From: JAXGZG01 sp040771825
Lineage (GTDB): Bacteria > Bacillota > Sulfobacillia > Fermentithermobacillales > Fermentithermobacillaceae
Assembly (NCBI GenBank): GCA_040771825.1
Contig: JAXGZG010000005.1
Coordinates: forward strand, 124,001 to 188,000
Direction of reading: 5' to 3'
Length of the DNA: 64,000 nt
The notes beneath the pieces are model-generated. The model did no database searches. It saw only the letters and a program-made list of their open reading frames with translations, and was not told the DNA's origin. Of the stretch, positions 8,811-18,695 are shown piece by piece (position 1 is the first letter of the stretch; every line of letters starts with the position of its first letter). A program made the translations under genes and the position numbers.

Positions 8811-9716
8811 GTGAGCGCCAAACAACGGAACTACACAGACCGGCCCGGCTTCACTGACGACTTCTTCAGAGTGCGCGACTTCCTAAAAAGGATCCACGAA
8901 CCTGGGTACAAAGACGAAAACTGGCTATGGTCACGGTGGGAGTACATGTTTTCCCACCCTCAACTGGACGAAACCCATCTTTCCAGAATCGGTGTATGGG
9001 AGGACGGAGACAAGATCGTCGCCCTGGCCAACTACGAGGATCTCCTCGGACACGCATGGTTCTCCTTTGACAAAGCCTACGCGCACCTCAAGCCCGAGTT
9101 GCTCGACTACGCCGCACAGCACCTCTCTCGGGAGAACGGGGACGGGACCAAGAGCGTCCGCGTCCTCATAAACGACCACGACACCGAGTTCCAAAGCATG
9201 GCGAAGGAGCACGGATTTGTCCAGACAGAGAGCGGCGAACCAACTTCTGAGTACTTACCGCCCGCCACGTTCCCGGATACGACGCCGCCTAAGGGCTTTT
9301 CTATTGTCACCCTGGCCGATGAAAACGACCTAAGGAAGATTGACCGCGCGCTTTGGAGAGGGTTCGACCATCCCGGCGAACCGCCTGCGGATGGAACTGA
9401 AGATCGGAAGAAGATGCAGTCAGGTCCAGACTTTCGTAGGGATCTGACGATAGCGGTAAAGGCTCCCGACGGAAACTTCGTCTCTTTCTGCGGAATGTGG
9501 TATGTTCGAGACACGGAGTATGCGCTGGTGGAGCCCGTAGCTACCGATCCCGATTACCGCGGACTAGGCTTGGGCCGATGCGCGGTTCTGGAAGGCATTC
9601 GACGCTCTGTGAACGAAGGAGCCAAGGTAGCCTACGTGGGTTCGTCTCAAGAGTTCTACCTCCGCATAGGCTTCAGACTGCTGTTTTACTCCCATTGGTG
9701 GGAGAAGCAGGTTTAG
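8811..9716 (+). CDS. GNAT family N-acetyltransferase (two-domain)
   Basis: Cytoplasmic acetyl-CoA-dependent N-acetyltransferase of 301 residues. The C-terminal half carries the GNAT core: a beta strand ending VEPVATDPDYRG followed by the acetyl-CoA pyrophosphate loop LGLGRC and a helix, then VGSSQEFYLRIGF. The N-terminal half looks like a degenerate second GNAT domain. The GTG at 8811 is chosen because GGAGGG (8799-8804) lies six bases upstream; the longer reading from 8745 has no such site. The acceptor substrate is not predictable. Confidence 0.8.
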   Translation: MSAKQRNYTDRPGFTDDFFRVRDFLKRIHEPGYKDENWLWSRWEYMFSHPQLDETHLSRIGVWEDGDKIVALANYEDLLGHAWFSFDKAYAHLKPELLDYAAQHLSRENGDGTKSVRVLINDHDTEFQSMAKEHGFVQTESGEPTSEYLPPATFPDTTPPKGFSIVTLADENDLRKIDRALWRGFDHPGEPPADGTEDRKKMQSGPDFRRDLTIAVKAPDGNFVSFCGMWYVRDTEYALVEPVATDPDYRGLGLGRCAVLEGIRRSVNEGAKVAYVGSSQEFYLRIGFRLLFYSHWWEKQV

Positions 9717-9771
9717 TGCGGGCAAGCACGGAACGGCACACGCTGTGACGCGCCGGTCCAAGAAGGCACAT

Positions 9772-9795
9772 TTCGAGACGTTATTCGAGACGTTA
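9772..9795. repeat. 12-bp tandem duplication upstream of the second GNAT gene
   Basis: TTCGAGACGTTA occurs twice in a row (9772-9783, 9784-9795) immediately before the AGGAGG site of the acetyltransferase at 9812. Confidence 0.9.
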
Positions 9796-9811
9796 AAGGA
9801 GGCCATCGCGA

Positions 9812-10645
9812 ATGTTTCCGGAACCGACTGACAATCACCCGAGTGATAAAGGGCAGCCGCATGCCCATCTTCGTCTGGAAAGACCAGAGGACTATCGCCT
9901 GGTCGAGGAACTGACTCGTGAGGCTTTCTGGGGCACCAATAATCCGAGTTGCGATGAGCATCTCTTGGTACATAAGCTCCGCAAGGTTCCGGCGTTCATA
10001 CCAGAACTTGATTTCGTCGCCGAGGTCGACGGCAAAATAGTCGGCAACATCATGTACTCCAAGGCAAAAATCGTCGACGAAGCCAGCAGAGAGCACGAGG
10101 TAATTACGTTTGGTCCTATAAGCGTGCTGCCGCAGTATCAGAACAAAGGCATCGGCAAGATGCTCTTGAGGCATACCATCGTTGAAGCGAAACGCCTCGG
10201 GTATCGCGCAATCGTGTTCTTCGGCCATCCCGACTACTATCCACGAGTCGGGTTTCGGAGAGCCGAGGAGTTCAGTATCACCACGGCAAGCGGCAAGAAC
10301 TTCGACGCGTTCATGGCGATGCCACTCTATGACGGCGCGTTCGACGGCATAACCGGCCGGTTCTACGAAGACCCGGTTTTCGAGGTCGATGCCGCGGAGG
10401 CTCTGGAGTTCGATAAGGGTTTCCCTCACAAGGAAACGAATACCCTAAAACCGATAGACGTCTTGCTGGAGAAGCTAGGTGCCCCAGCACAGGCTGGTAT
10501 TCGAGAACATGGAGTAAAAGCGTTGGCCGGGCTGAACTGCTACAGCGGACGCGAGATCGCCTCGTGGCCGGGGATCGATGAAACCGCAAAGACCGTCATC
10601 AACGCTACGCTGGTGGAGCATGGGTACCACAAGAAGGTGTTTTGA
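9812..10645 (+). CDS. GNAT family N-acetyltransferase
   Basis: 277-residue protein with an N-terminal GNAT domain: FVAEVDGKIVGNIMYS (strands), FGPISVLPQYQNKGIGKMLL (strand plus acetyl-CoA loop QNKGIG) and YYPRVGFRRAEEF (last strand). The C-terminal ~100 residues are an extension typical of the YhbS-like group, of unknown role. AAAGGAGG precedes the ATG at a good distance. The 3' end abuts the truncated HEPN gene on the other strand, so a rearrangement junction lies at about 10646-10660. Confidence 0.85.
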   Translation: MFPEPTDNHPSDKGQPHAHLRLERPEDYRLVEELTREAFWGTNNPSCDEHLLVHKLRKVPAFIPELDFVAEVDGKIVGNIMYSKAKIVDEASREHEVITFGPISVLPQYQNKGIGKMLLRHTIVEAKRLGYRAIVFFGHPDYYPRVGFRRAEEFSITTASGKNFDAFMAMPLYDGAFDGITGRFYEDPVFEVDAAEALEFDKGFPHKETNTLKPIDVLLEKLGAPAQAGIREHGVKALAGLNCYSGREIASWPGIDETAKTVINATLVEHGYHKKVF

Positions 10646-10655
10646 AGGGGATTCG

Positions 10656-10822
10656 ACATCGATAAGTGACAACCACGCCTTGAGCGACTTCTCCACGGCC
10701 TGCTGCGCATGGAATCCGAAGACCTCATCAGCAAACACATCGGGGTCGGTCATGCCGACCAGAGCTTTGAAGTCCCTACCTACAGCGAAAAGCATGTGAC
10801 GAACCTGATCATAAGGCGCCAT
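10656..10822 (-). pseudogene. HEPN-domain protein, 3'-truncated
   Basis: The first ~55 residues match the N-terminal half of small HEPN proteins that partner MNT nucleotidyltransferases (HAQQAVEKSLKAWLSL is the hallmark helix). After KAWLSLIDVESPSKHLL the reading enters the antisense of the acetyltransferase 3' end. The C-terminal half is therefore gone, together with the catalytic R-x4-6-H motif expected there. The ATG at 10822 overlaps the end of the MNT gene by 14 bases. In intact HEPN/MNT modules HEPN is an RNase toxin and MNT neutralises it by AMPylation. This copy cannot be an active RNase. Confidence 0.7.
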
Positions 10823-11144
10823 ACAGGAATCGCCCCTCTTTCAGAGCCTTAGCTATTACATGGTTGCGGGAATCTCGCCAGCGATCCACCTCGTCTCTGC
10901 TGTAGACCAGGATATCTTTGGATACAGGGTACTTGGCGAGAGCCTTCCACAGAAGAGTCATTTTCTGACGCCTGCCATTCCCAGGACCGTAGGGCGCGGA
11001 CTCGATAACCATAAGGTCGACGTCAGAATCCGCCGCAGCCCCATCAGTGGCTTGGGATCCGAAGAGAATAATCGCCTCAGGGCTGACCTGCCGCGCAATG
11101 ACAGAGGCCATGTCGAGTATCATATCTTCCGTGATGCTTGGCAT
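10809..11144 (-). CDS. MNT-domain nucleotidyltransferase (antitoxin of HEPN/MNT pair)
   Basis: 111-residue minimal nucleotidyltransferase with the signature GSQATDGAAADSDVDLMVI (GS...DxD). The later conserved strand DILVYSRDEVDRWRD follows. The family transfers AMP to a tyrosine of its HEPN partner. The ATG at 11144 is chosen because GGAGG stands eight bases upstream; the upstream codons up to 11180 are Gly-rich and read through that site. The partner immediately downstream is truncated, so this is an orphan antitoxin or a gene on its way out. Confidence 0.8.
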   Translation of the reverse strand: MPSITEDMILDMASVIARQVSPEAIILFGSQATDGAAADSDVDLMVIESAPYGPGNGRRQKMTLLWKALAKYPVSKDILVYSRDEVDRWRDSRNHVIAKALKEGRFLYGAL

Positions 11145-11236
11145 CGTCCAACCTCCTCCACCATTGTCCTCGCAAGCCAATTGTCGCAGGCGCAGCCGTA
11201 AGGGTCAAACTCGCCGGCACATCACTTGTCCGCCGT

Positions 11237-14221
11237 CTAGTAGTACTGCTTTATATAGCCGTAAGCCCTGTCAAACAAATCCTGGTCAGTGTGGAGTTTG
11301 TACTTCAGCAGTGTCTTGCGGAGTTCCTTTTGTACTAGGCGCTCGCCCTGCGAAGTGTATTGCCATTCGGGGAAACGTACCTTCTTCACGATTTCGTCGA
11401 TGTCGGCGACAATGCGCTCCACAATAATGTGAGTGTGACTGCTTTTGGCCTCCATGAAGATCTCCGTAAGCGCTTCCTTGGCCCTATCCTGCTCTTCTTC
11501 TGGTTCCGTCTCTCGTTCGGCTTCAACAACCTCTCTGGCGATCTCAAGAATCTCCTTCAAGAACTCCAGACTGTTGGTGAACCCCTGTTCATGACGTTCT
11601 CGGATCCGCTCTAGCCTCTCGCCTAGAGCGGTGAATCGAGGATCTCTTTGGTGCTTGCGAAGTCGGGCGATGATCTTGATCTCGATCTCACGCGCTTTCT
11701 TCCCAGGCTCAGCATCCTTGAGGATCTTGGCCAAGACGTCAGCGTCCATGACCAGAGTCTCCACGTCATTACGCACAGACTCGACGTGAACATTCTGGTT
11801 AATGAGTTCAATGGTTTTCGCGCCCAAGGCATGCCACAAGAGCCTGCCATTACCGCTGGGAGGTTTGACCGACTCGTACACCTGGGTCAGCCAGCGGTAG
11901 TCTATCTCGTACTGACCTAGCATCGGACAAGGTGAGAGCGCCTCCCAAATGGTTCCCAACGCCGAGTATTCCGCCGCAAACCTATCACGGACTTCGTTGT
12001 TGGGAAGGCGCTGCTGCGCAGCCATTAGGCCTTCATATCCACCAACGTTGCGCTCCACGCCGGTGAAAAACGCCAAGCACCTCTGCATCTGTATGGGCAA
12101 CAATCGCCGGAGTTCATCGATGTTCGATACCACTTGCTGCACGGCTTTCTCATCGAAATCGAGAGCATTAGCGACGTCATCGAAGATACCGACGTAGTCG
12201 ACAATGAGGCCGTGGGTCTTCTCCTGGCCAAACGTGCGGTTGGTCCGGCAGATTGCCTGCAGTAGGCTGTGATCTTTCATCGGCTTATCGAGGTACATTA
12301 CTTGGAGAATCGGAGCGTCAAAACCAGTCAGAAGCTTGTTGGTTACGATGACAAACTTCAAAGGATCGACCGGATCGCGAAAGCGGTCTAATAGCTTCTC
12401 CTCTGCTTCTTTATCACGGATGTGCGGTTTCCAGTCATCGGGGTCACCTTGCGCGCCGGTCATTACCACAGCGCTCGCTTCAGGGCAGATCAGTTGGTCC
12501 ATTATGCTTTTGTAAAGAACGCAGCACTCACGGTCGAACACCACAACTTGAGCCTTGAACCCGTTGGGCTCTATCTTCGTCCGAAAGTGGTCGATTATGT
12601 GTTCGACCACAGCTCGCATGCGTTCGGGGTTCTTCACTAACACTGCCATTTTCGCGGCCCGTTTGGCGAGATCGTCACGGTCTTGCTCGCCCAGATGACC
12701 GGTCATCTGTTCGTAGGCCTCGTCAATAGCAGCTTTGTCGATCTTGAGCCTTACTTCTGGCGCTTCGAAGTGGAGCGGCAGAGTCGCCTTGTCACGTATC
12801 GAATCCTGAAAGGAGTACCGGCTCATGTAACCGTGGACGTCCTCGTCGGCGCCAAAGGCCCAGAACGTGTTGTGGTCCGCCCTGTTAATGGGGGTACCCG
12901 TAAGTCCAAAAAGGAATGCGTTGGGTAGAGCCTCACGCATCTTGCGCCCCAGATCGCCTTCCTGTGTGCGGTGAGCTTCATCGACCATGACAATGATGTT
13001 GGACCGTTCATTCAGCATACCCGAAGCTTCGCCGAATTTATGGATGGTGGTGATAAGGACTTTTCGGACATCCTGAACAAGCAGCGTTTGCAGCTCCTGC
13101 CGGGCCATGACGCTAACCATATTGGGCACGTCGGAAGCGTTGAACGTCGCGGTGATCTGCGTGTCAAGGTCAACACGGTCGACCACTATCAGTACGGTGG
13201 GGTTACTCAGTTTCCGATGCATCCTCAGTTTCTGAGCGGCAAAGACCATAAGAAGGGATTTTCCGCTGCCCTGAAAGTGCCAAATGAGACCCTTTTTCGG
13301 GTAACCCTTTACTACCCTGTCAACAATCTGGTTGGTCGTAAAGTATTGCTGATATCGGCATATGAGCTTTATGCGTCGATGTTTCTTGTCCGTGGCGAAG
13401 AGGGTGAAGTTCTGCATGATGTCAAGCACAACGTCCGGACGCAGCATACTGGCGACCGACGCCTTGACATGGTGCAATTGGCCTTCTGCCTGGTTTTCTT
13501 CGTCGCGCCATGGCCCCCACATATCAATAGGCATACGGATGGAACCGTAGCGGAAGAGACGGCCTTCGGTGGCAAACGAGAAAACGTTAGGCACGAACAT
13601 GGCAGGCACTTGCTTTTCATATATCTCATTCACCTGATAAGCGCCATCGAACCACGTGACTGCGCTGCGGGTAGGTGTCTTGGCCTCCCCGATTACCAGC
13701 GGAAGTCCGTTGACGATGAAGACTACGTCGAATCGCTTCTCAACTGAACCCGTCTGATAGGTCCATTGATTGGAGACCACAAATCGGTTGTTGGAGGGGC
13801 TGCCCGCGTCCACCAAACGGATGGTTACATGCTGGCCGTTTGGACCGAATGGCATCGACTTCTCGCCTCTGAGCCAAGCCATGAAGTTCTCGTTAGCCCG
13901 GACTAGCCCGTCAGCTCGCACAGATAGGATGCAAGCACGGAGGTTGTAGATTACCTCATCGGCTCGATCAGGCTGGGCAGCGATTTCGGGGTTGAGGTGG
14001 ATAAGGGCTTCGCGCACCCATGACTCTACCATGACTTCGCCGGTCTGGCGGGGCAGTTGGGGGCCGGGCACGTAATCCCAGTGGAGGGGTTTGAGTTCGT
14101 GACCGAGTGAGCTGGCCCAGCCGGGGCCGTGCTCGCGGACCTTCCAACGCTCTGCGCCACTGCCCTTAGTGACAGTGTCGAGGATCATCTTTTCGACGGT
14201 GTTGGACTCGTAGAAAGCCAT
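11237..14221 (-). CDS. hsdR: type I restriction enzyme R subunit
   Basis: 994-residue motor and nuclease subunit. The N-terminal PD-(D/E)xK nuclease shows RFDVVFIVNG and then LVIGEAKTP (Asp 165, Glu 179, Lys 181). The SF2 helicase follows: HFQGSGKSL (Walker A, ~316-323), MVDEAHRT (DEAH box) and GLTGTPINR (motif III), then the second RecA lobe with KLLTGFDAP and QAICRTNR. The C-terminal helical region (~850-994) is charged and should dock onto the methylase. All key residues are present and the length is normal. It follows the MS and M genes on the same strand, separated by about 50 bases, so hsdM, hsdMS and hsdR form one operon. Confidence 0.93.
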   Translation of the reverse strand: MAFYESNTVEKMILDTVTKGSGAERWKVREHGPGWASSLGHELKPLHWDYVPGPQLPRQTGEVMVESWVREALIHLNPEIAAQPDRADEVIYNLRACILSVRADGLVRANENFMAWLRGEKSMPFGPNGQHVTIRLVDAGSPSNNRFVVSNQWTYQTGSVEKRFDVVFIVNGLPLVIGEAKTPTRSAVTWFDGAYQVNEIYEKQVPAMFVPNVFSFATEGRLFRYGSIRMPIDMWGPWRDEENQAEGQLHHVKASVASMLRPDVVLDIMQNFTLFATDKKHRRIKLICRYQQYFTTNQIVDRVVKGYPKKGLIWHFQGSGKSLLMVFAAQKLRMHRKLSNPTVLIVVDRVDLDTQITATFNASDVPNMVSVMARQELQTLLVQDVRKVLITTIHKFGEASGMLNERSNIIVMVDEAHRTQEGDLGRKMREALPNAFLFGLTGTPINRADHNTFWAFGADEDVHGYMSRYSFQDSIRDKATLPLHFEAPEVRLKIDKAAIDEAYEQMTGHLGEQDRDDLAKRAAKMAVLVKNPERMRAVVEHIIDHFRTKIEPNGFKAQVVVFDRECCVLYKSIMDQLICPEASAVVMTGAQGDPDDWKPHIRDKEAEEKLLDRFRDPVDPLKFVIVTNKLLTGFDAPILQVMYLDKPMKDHSLLQAICRTNRTFGQEKTHGLIVDYVGIFDDVANALDFDEKAVQQVVSNIDELRRLLPIQMQRCLAFFTGVERNVGGYEGLMAAQQRLPNNEVRDRFAAEYSALGTIWEALSPCPMLGQYEIDYRWLTQVYESVKPPSGNGRLLWHALGAKTIELINQNVHVESVRNDVETLVMDADVLAKILKDAEPGKKAREIEIKIIARLRKHQRDPRFTALGERLERIRERHEQGFTNSLEFLKEILEIAREVVEAERETEPEEEQDRAKEALTEIFMEAKSSHTHIIVERIVADIDEIVKKVRFPEWQYTSQGERLVQKELRKTLLKYKLHTDQDLFDRAYGYIKQYY

Positions 14222-14273
14222 ACCGCTGCCCCCTCAAATGCTCTTCAAACACAGGATGCATTAGGTTCTTCAC

Positions 14274-17000
14274 TTAGTCACGAGTGAGGAAACTGTCAAT
14301 CAGCGACCGCTTGAGCGTGTGCAAAACATCCCCTGAACGCACGCATGCGCCAAGGGTCGCATCAAAGGCATCGAGCGATTGAGTCACTTGATACTGTTCC
14401 GCGCGAGTCATGACTGGCAATGGGAAATCAGCAAAGTGTCTGAAGTACAGGTGGCGAACCTTACTTCCTTCGCATCGGTTCTCCACGAGCCTTCGGAATC
14501 TAGTAGTCTGCAGACAGCGGAATAGAAACTTCGGATCCATGTCAGTCTCAATGATGAACCTGCCAATCCGCTGGTTAAGCATGCCCTCGTCGGAGTCACG
14601 CGTGAAGCAGACTCGACCCATAAAGCCATCTTCCAAAGATTGCGCCGTCAGGTTGATCAATACCTGGTCTTGTTCAATGTACCAGTTCAGATTCTCAGTC
14701 CGCCACCAATCGGGCAATGTCACGGTCGCTGATGGCGACCAATCTAGGGTTCCATCCGGAGCGAGATTACCCGGGCGTATTAGGCGGACACCGAGTTCGT
14801 CGTGCTTTTGGTATACCGCACTCGGAAAAGGGCGCCCATTCTGCATCGTCGCCACTGCGTCGAGTCGCACAAAGTTCTCGTCGAAACACGCACGTTCGGG
14901 GGAAGGGATTATCCCATCAATCGCAGCAAGCCTGGCCGTCGATACACTCCTACTGAGAGAGGAATATCTCTGTTCTACCTCATCTAGGGCCCATAGAACC
15001 CCCGCGATCCGCCTCTGCTGGTCCAATGGGGGAAGGTCGAACTCGAATCTGGCAAGGCTACTCCAATTGGTACGAGGCGAAAGCGAGCCTGCAGAAGTCT
15101 CTACCGCATGCTGATAGAACCTCTCTGTGAGGCACAGGAAGGGTAGCAGCTCTGGCAAGAGCCGATGGTCTTTCGGCGCTAGAACGTAAATGTCTCCAGA
15201 AACCACCGCATCGAATTCCGCAACTGCCACTTTGCGTTGGTATGCCCGGCGCTTACCAAAAAGCACCTGCCCAGGACGACACCGGCGCCTGAAGGTGGTG
15301 CCATCGGCTATATTGCCCCACTTTCCGATATGAAGAGAGCCGGGCTCGATATGCTCCAGCCCGACGAACCGCTCCAACCCAGCCTCAATGGGACTGGATA
15401 CCGTATCATTAAGGTTTTCGACAACATCCCCGAATCGAACCAGCGGCCACGCGGCCTTGCCCTTCAGCAGTTCATGAGTATCCGCCGAGATAGAACTGTA
15501 CTCCAAACCTGGTAACTCGAAGCCCTCAAGTATGCTTCCCAGAGCTTCTTCAAGACTGCTTCGTGAGCACAACCAAGCGTCTATGGATTCAGCCAGGGCA
15601 GAGATCCCGACTCCATTGGGCCTACCATTGGCAGGCGGAGGTTCTACGTACAGGGGAATACTGAGGTTGCTATCGTGTCTGAGGATTTCGGTAAGCTTGG
15701 CTACGTGGGCGAGGCCTTCAACCTCTCCGAATCCGCCATAGGCTTGAGCAATACGCTCAATGTGGTCCGCAGTAAGGAAACTCTGGGCACGCTCACGCGT
15801 AACCTCGCCAACCGCATTGATAAAAAGGACTTTGCCTCTGCGCTCAGGAGGCTTCGATGTCTTGCAGATGATAACGCAAGCTTCCATCGGAGAGTTGTAG
15901 AAAAGGTTCGGCCCAAGCCCTATTACACATTCGATCAGGTCCGCCTCGATCAACTTCTGCCGCATCTCCGCTTCTTCCTGACGGAATAGAACTCCATGCG
16001 GGAAGAGGATGGCACACCGACCCGTGTCAGGCTTGAGACTGGCCAGAATGTGCTGCCAGAATGCGTAGTCAGCTCTCCCCTGTGGCGGGGTACCGTAAAG
16101 ATTGCGTCCCCATGGGTCTGAGGAAAAGGCATCACGGTCCCACTGCTTGATGGAATAAGGTGGGTTCGCCAGGATGACGTCGAATTGCATCAGGCGGTCT
16201 CCCTGAACGAACTTGGGTTCAGATAGGGTGTCGCCACGGACGATCTGGAAGTCCTCGATGCCGTGAAGAAAGCAGTTCATCCGTGCGATTGAGGAGGTCA
16301 TCAGGTTCTTCTCTTGGCCATAGAGCCTGACATTTCGCCACTCCTGACCGTTACGACGCAAGTGAGCAATGCAGGACAACAGCATGCCTCCGGATCCGCA
16401 AGTGGGATCGTAAATGGACTCTCCCGGTTGGGGCTGGAGGAGCTCAGTCATGAGGTGGACTACCGTCCGGTTTGTATAGAACTCAGCGGCAGTATGACCT
16501 GAATCATCGGCAAATTTCTTTATCAAGTATTCGTAGCCCTGACCCAACTCGTCCTCGGGAAGATTGGCCAAGCTCAGTTCCAGGGCACTAAAATGCTCGA
16601 CTAGATCCCTCAACATGGCATCATTGAGTCGATCCTTGTTCGTCCACTGGGCATCGCCGAAGATGCCGTACAGTTTTTCGGGATTCGCAGTCTCAATCGC
16701 CCGCATCGCGTTCTGGAGGGCCTGCCCGACATTGTTCGACACCTGGCGAACCCGGCTCCAATGAGCGTCAAGAGGGATCTGAAAACGGTGGTTCTCCGGG
16801 TAAGCAGCAAACAGAGCGTCGCCGCCAGACTCTGCAAGGGCGGCCTCCGTCTCCTCATCAAAGACATCACAGAGTCGCTTGTAGAACAAAAGCGGGAATA
16901 TGAACTGCTTGTAATCGCCGGCGTCTATAGTGCCGCGCAGCAAGACGGCGGCTCCCCAAAGGTATGATTCGAGTTGCTGTTGGGAGATTGGTCCGCTCAC
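14274..17000 (-). CDS. type I RM methyltransferase-specificity fusion (HsdM-HsdS)
   Basis: 908-residue single chain. Residues ~1-510 are a complete N6-adenine methylase: N-terminal helical domain, SAM motif DPTCGSGGM (198-206) and catalytic NPPY (279-282). From ~525 the chain becomes an HsdS subunit with two target-recognition domains: WPLVRFGDVVENL begins the first and ends near LPPLDQQRRIAGVL, while FVRLDAVATMQNG begins the second and ends MTRAEQYQVTQSL. Each is followed by a helical spacer. M and S are usually separate genes. The ATG overlaps the stop of the free hsdM (ATGA, 16997-17000). The complex probably assembles as fused M-S plus one free M, giving the usual two-M, one-S ratio. Confidence 0.9.
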   Translation of the reverse strand: MSGPISQQQLESYLWGAAVLLRGTIDAGDYKQFIFPLLFYKRLCDVFDEETEAALAESGGDALFAAYPENHRFQIPLDAHWSRVRQVSNNVGQALQNAMRAIETANPEKLYGIFGDAQWTNKDRLNDAMLRDLVEHFSALELSLANLPEDELGQGYEYLIKKFADDSGHTAAEFYTNRTVVHLMTELLQPQPGESIYDPTCGSGGMLLSCIAHLRRNGQEWRNVRLYGQEKNLMTSSIARMNCFLHGIEDFQIVRGDTLSEPKFVQGDRLMQFDVILANPPYSIKQWDRDAFSSDPWGRNLYGTPPQGRADYAFWQHILASLKPDTGRCAILFPHGVLFRQEEAEMRQKLIEADLIECVIGLGPNLFYNSPMEACVIICKTSKPPERRGKVLFINAVGEVTRERAQSFLTADHIERIAQAYGGFGEVEGLAHVAKLTEILRHDSNLSIPLYVEPPPANGRPNGVGISALAESIDAWLCSRSSLEEALGSILEGFELPGLEYSSISADTHELLKGKAAWPLVRFGDVVENLNDTVSSPIEAGLERFVGLEHIEPGSLHIGKWGNIADGTTFRRRCRPGQVLFGKRRAYQRKVAVAEFDAVVSGDIYVLAPKDHRLLPELLPFLCLTERFYQHAVETSAGSLSPRTNWSSLARFEFDLPPLDQQRRIAGVLWALDEVEQRYSSLSRSVSTARLAAIDGIIPSPERACFDENFVRLDAVATMQNGRPFPSAVYQKHDELGVRLIRPGNLAPDGTLDWSPSATVTLPDWWRTENLNWYIEQDQVLINLTAQSLEDGFMGRVCFTRDSDEGMLNQRIGRFIIETDMDPKFLFRCLQTTRFRRLVENRCEGSKVRHLYFRHFADFPLPVMTRAEQYQVTQSLDAFDATLGACVRSGDVLHTLKRSLIDSFLTRD

Positions 17001-18496
17001 CTGAGTATCCCCTCCCGCTTGAGAATGGCTATAAGCTTCTCTTCTGCGGCAAAGGCCCTCTGAGCGCTCTCTTTCAGTCGGCGCATCGCTTCCTCCACAG
17101 TGAGCACTTCCGACTCGACTTGCGGTGTGATATAGCGTGGGATATTGAGGTTATGGTCGTTGGCAGCGATCTCGTCGAGCGTCACCACACGGGCGACACC
17201 CTCGACATCCTCATACCGCTGATACCAGCAATGGATACGATCAACATGCTCGGGAAGGAGCTCGTTTTGTGCGCGACCGGTTTTGAACTCGCGGGAAGCG
17301 TCCACAAAGAGAATCCTGTTCCTTCGATCGTTCTTCTTTCGCTGGCGAAAGATGCAGATACATGCTGCAAGGCCCGTACCATAGAAAAGATTAGGTCCTA
17401 GCCCAATGACTGCTTCAAGAACGTCCATCTGTAGGATCTTCTTGCGGATGTCACCTTCCTTACCCATTCGGAAGAGCGCTCCGTGAGGCAGCACCACAGC
17501 CATACGTCCGGTGACTGCGGCCATGGACTTGATCATATGCTGAACCCAAGCGTAGTCACCGCTCTTGGAAGGTGGCATCCCGGCAAAGCTGCGACCGTAA
17601 GGGTCACCGGCCCAGACCTCCTCCCCCCATTTCTGGAGCGAGAACGGTGGATTAGCGATGACGCAGTCAAACGTGGCGAGATTGTCGCCAGAGAAAAACG
17701 CAGGCTGACGCAATGTATCTCCACGCACGATTTCGAAATCCGAGGCCCCGTGCAGAAAGAGGTTCATCCGCGCAATGGCAGAGGTAGTGAGGTTCTTCTC
17801 CTGACCAAAAAGCTTGCCCCAGAGAGTACGGTCGTCCCCTTCATTGTCACAGACGTGGCGAACAGCTTCTAGAAGCATACCACCCGTTCCACAAGCGGGA
17901 TCATAGATGGTCTCACCTTCCTTGGGGTCTAGGATCTTAACCATAAGACGTACCACAGAGCGCGGGGTGTAAAACTCCCCCGCCTTTTTGTTTGCAAGAT
18001 CTGCAAACTTCTTGATCAGGTACTCGTATGCCTGGCCCATAATGTCGTCCTGGGCAGCTTGATTGCCAAGCCAGACTCGGGAGAAGTGCTCCATCAGGTC
18101 GCGGAGCAGCGAATCAGGCAAGCGCTCTTTATTGGTCCACGGCGCATCACCAAAAATGCCGTAGAGCGTGTCTTGGTTGGCTCGTTCGATGTCATGCATG
18201 GCCCTTTGTAAGGCTTGACCAACATTGGCGGTGACAATACGGACATCGTTCCAGTGGGCGCCCTCGGCGACCTGGAACCGATAGTTTTGGGGAAACCGGG
18301 CATACTCCTGGTCGCCGCCTGATTCGGCTAGCGCCGCATCATATTCCTCGTCATAGACGTCCGATATGCGCTTGAAAAAAAGGAGCGGAAAGATATAGGT
18401 CTTGAAGTCAGCAGCATCAACTGTTCCGCGCAGGATGTTTGCCGCTTCCCAGAGGTGGGATTCGAGTTGGCTTTGCGTTGTGGAGCTAATAGTCAT
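16997..18496 (-). CDS. hsdM: type I restriction-modification DNA methylase, free M subunit
   Basis: About 499-residue N6-adenine methylase with the same layout as the M half of the downstream fusion: IYDPACGTGGM (SAM binding) and the catalytic motif NPPF. The helical N-domain (FPLLFFKRISDVYDEEY) and the block LYGIFGDAPWTNKERL match the fusion closely, so the two arose by duplication. It also has a C-terminal helical tail (EEAMRRLKESAQRAFAAEEK). I start at the ATG at 18496, preceded by AGAGGTGA; the earlier ATG at 18541 reads through that site. First gene of the operon. Confidence 0.9.
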   Translation of the reverse strand: MTISSTTQSQLESHLWEAANILRGTVDAADFKTYIFPLLFFKRISDVYDEEYDAALAESGGDQEYARFPQNYRFQVAEGAHWNDVRIVTANVGQALQRAMHDIERANQDTLYGIFGDAPWTNKERLPDSLLRDLMEHFSRVWLGNQAAQDDIMGQAYEYLIKKFADLANKKAGEFYTPRSVVRLMVKILDPKEGETIYDPACGTGGMLLEAVRHVCDNEGDDRTLWGKLFGQEKNLTTSAIARMNLFLHGASDFEIVRGDTLRQPAFFSGDNLATFDCVIANPPFSLQKWGEEVWAGDPYGRSFAGMPPSKSGDYAWVQHMIKSMAAVTGRMAVVLPHGALFRMGKEGDIRKKILQMDVLEAVIGLGPNLFYGTGLAACICIFRQRKKNDRRNRILFVDASREFKTGRAQNELLPEHVDRIHCWYQRYEDVEGVARVVTLDEIAANDHNLNIPRYITPQVESEVLTVEEAMRRLKESAQRAFAAEEKLIAILKREGILR

Positions 18497-18695
18497 GGGA
18501 TGATCACCTCTGATACGCATAACGGCGTCTCTTACGGACACCGCATCCCAAGGACGAAAAGTCGTCCAGCGATAGGGAGGGTCTGGTAACCTACATCACT
18601 TCTTCCCTACCATCACTCAGATTTCCTGTCGATTCAGAGGAGGTGGGGTGGACAAGATGGGGTGGACAGAATTGGTTGGCCATCTGACTAGAGAG

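Noticed and set aside
12971..13747. 258-codon frame antisense to hsdR
   Set aside because: The helicase motifs of HsdR are on the other strand here; the antisense reading has no start signal or recognisable domain.
14385..14400. TTGATACTGTTCC word resembling the rlmH-end site
   Set aside because: Only a short match inside a conserved HsdS coding region, without the CTCGC arm or a palindromic partner.
15405..15420. ACCGTATCATT word in the HsdM-HsdS gene
   Set aside because: Nine matching bases within coding sequence and no flanking similarity; chance.
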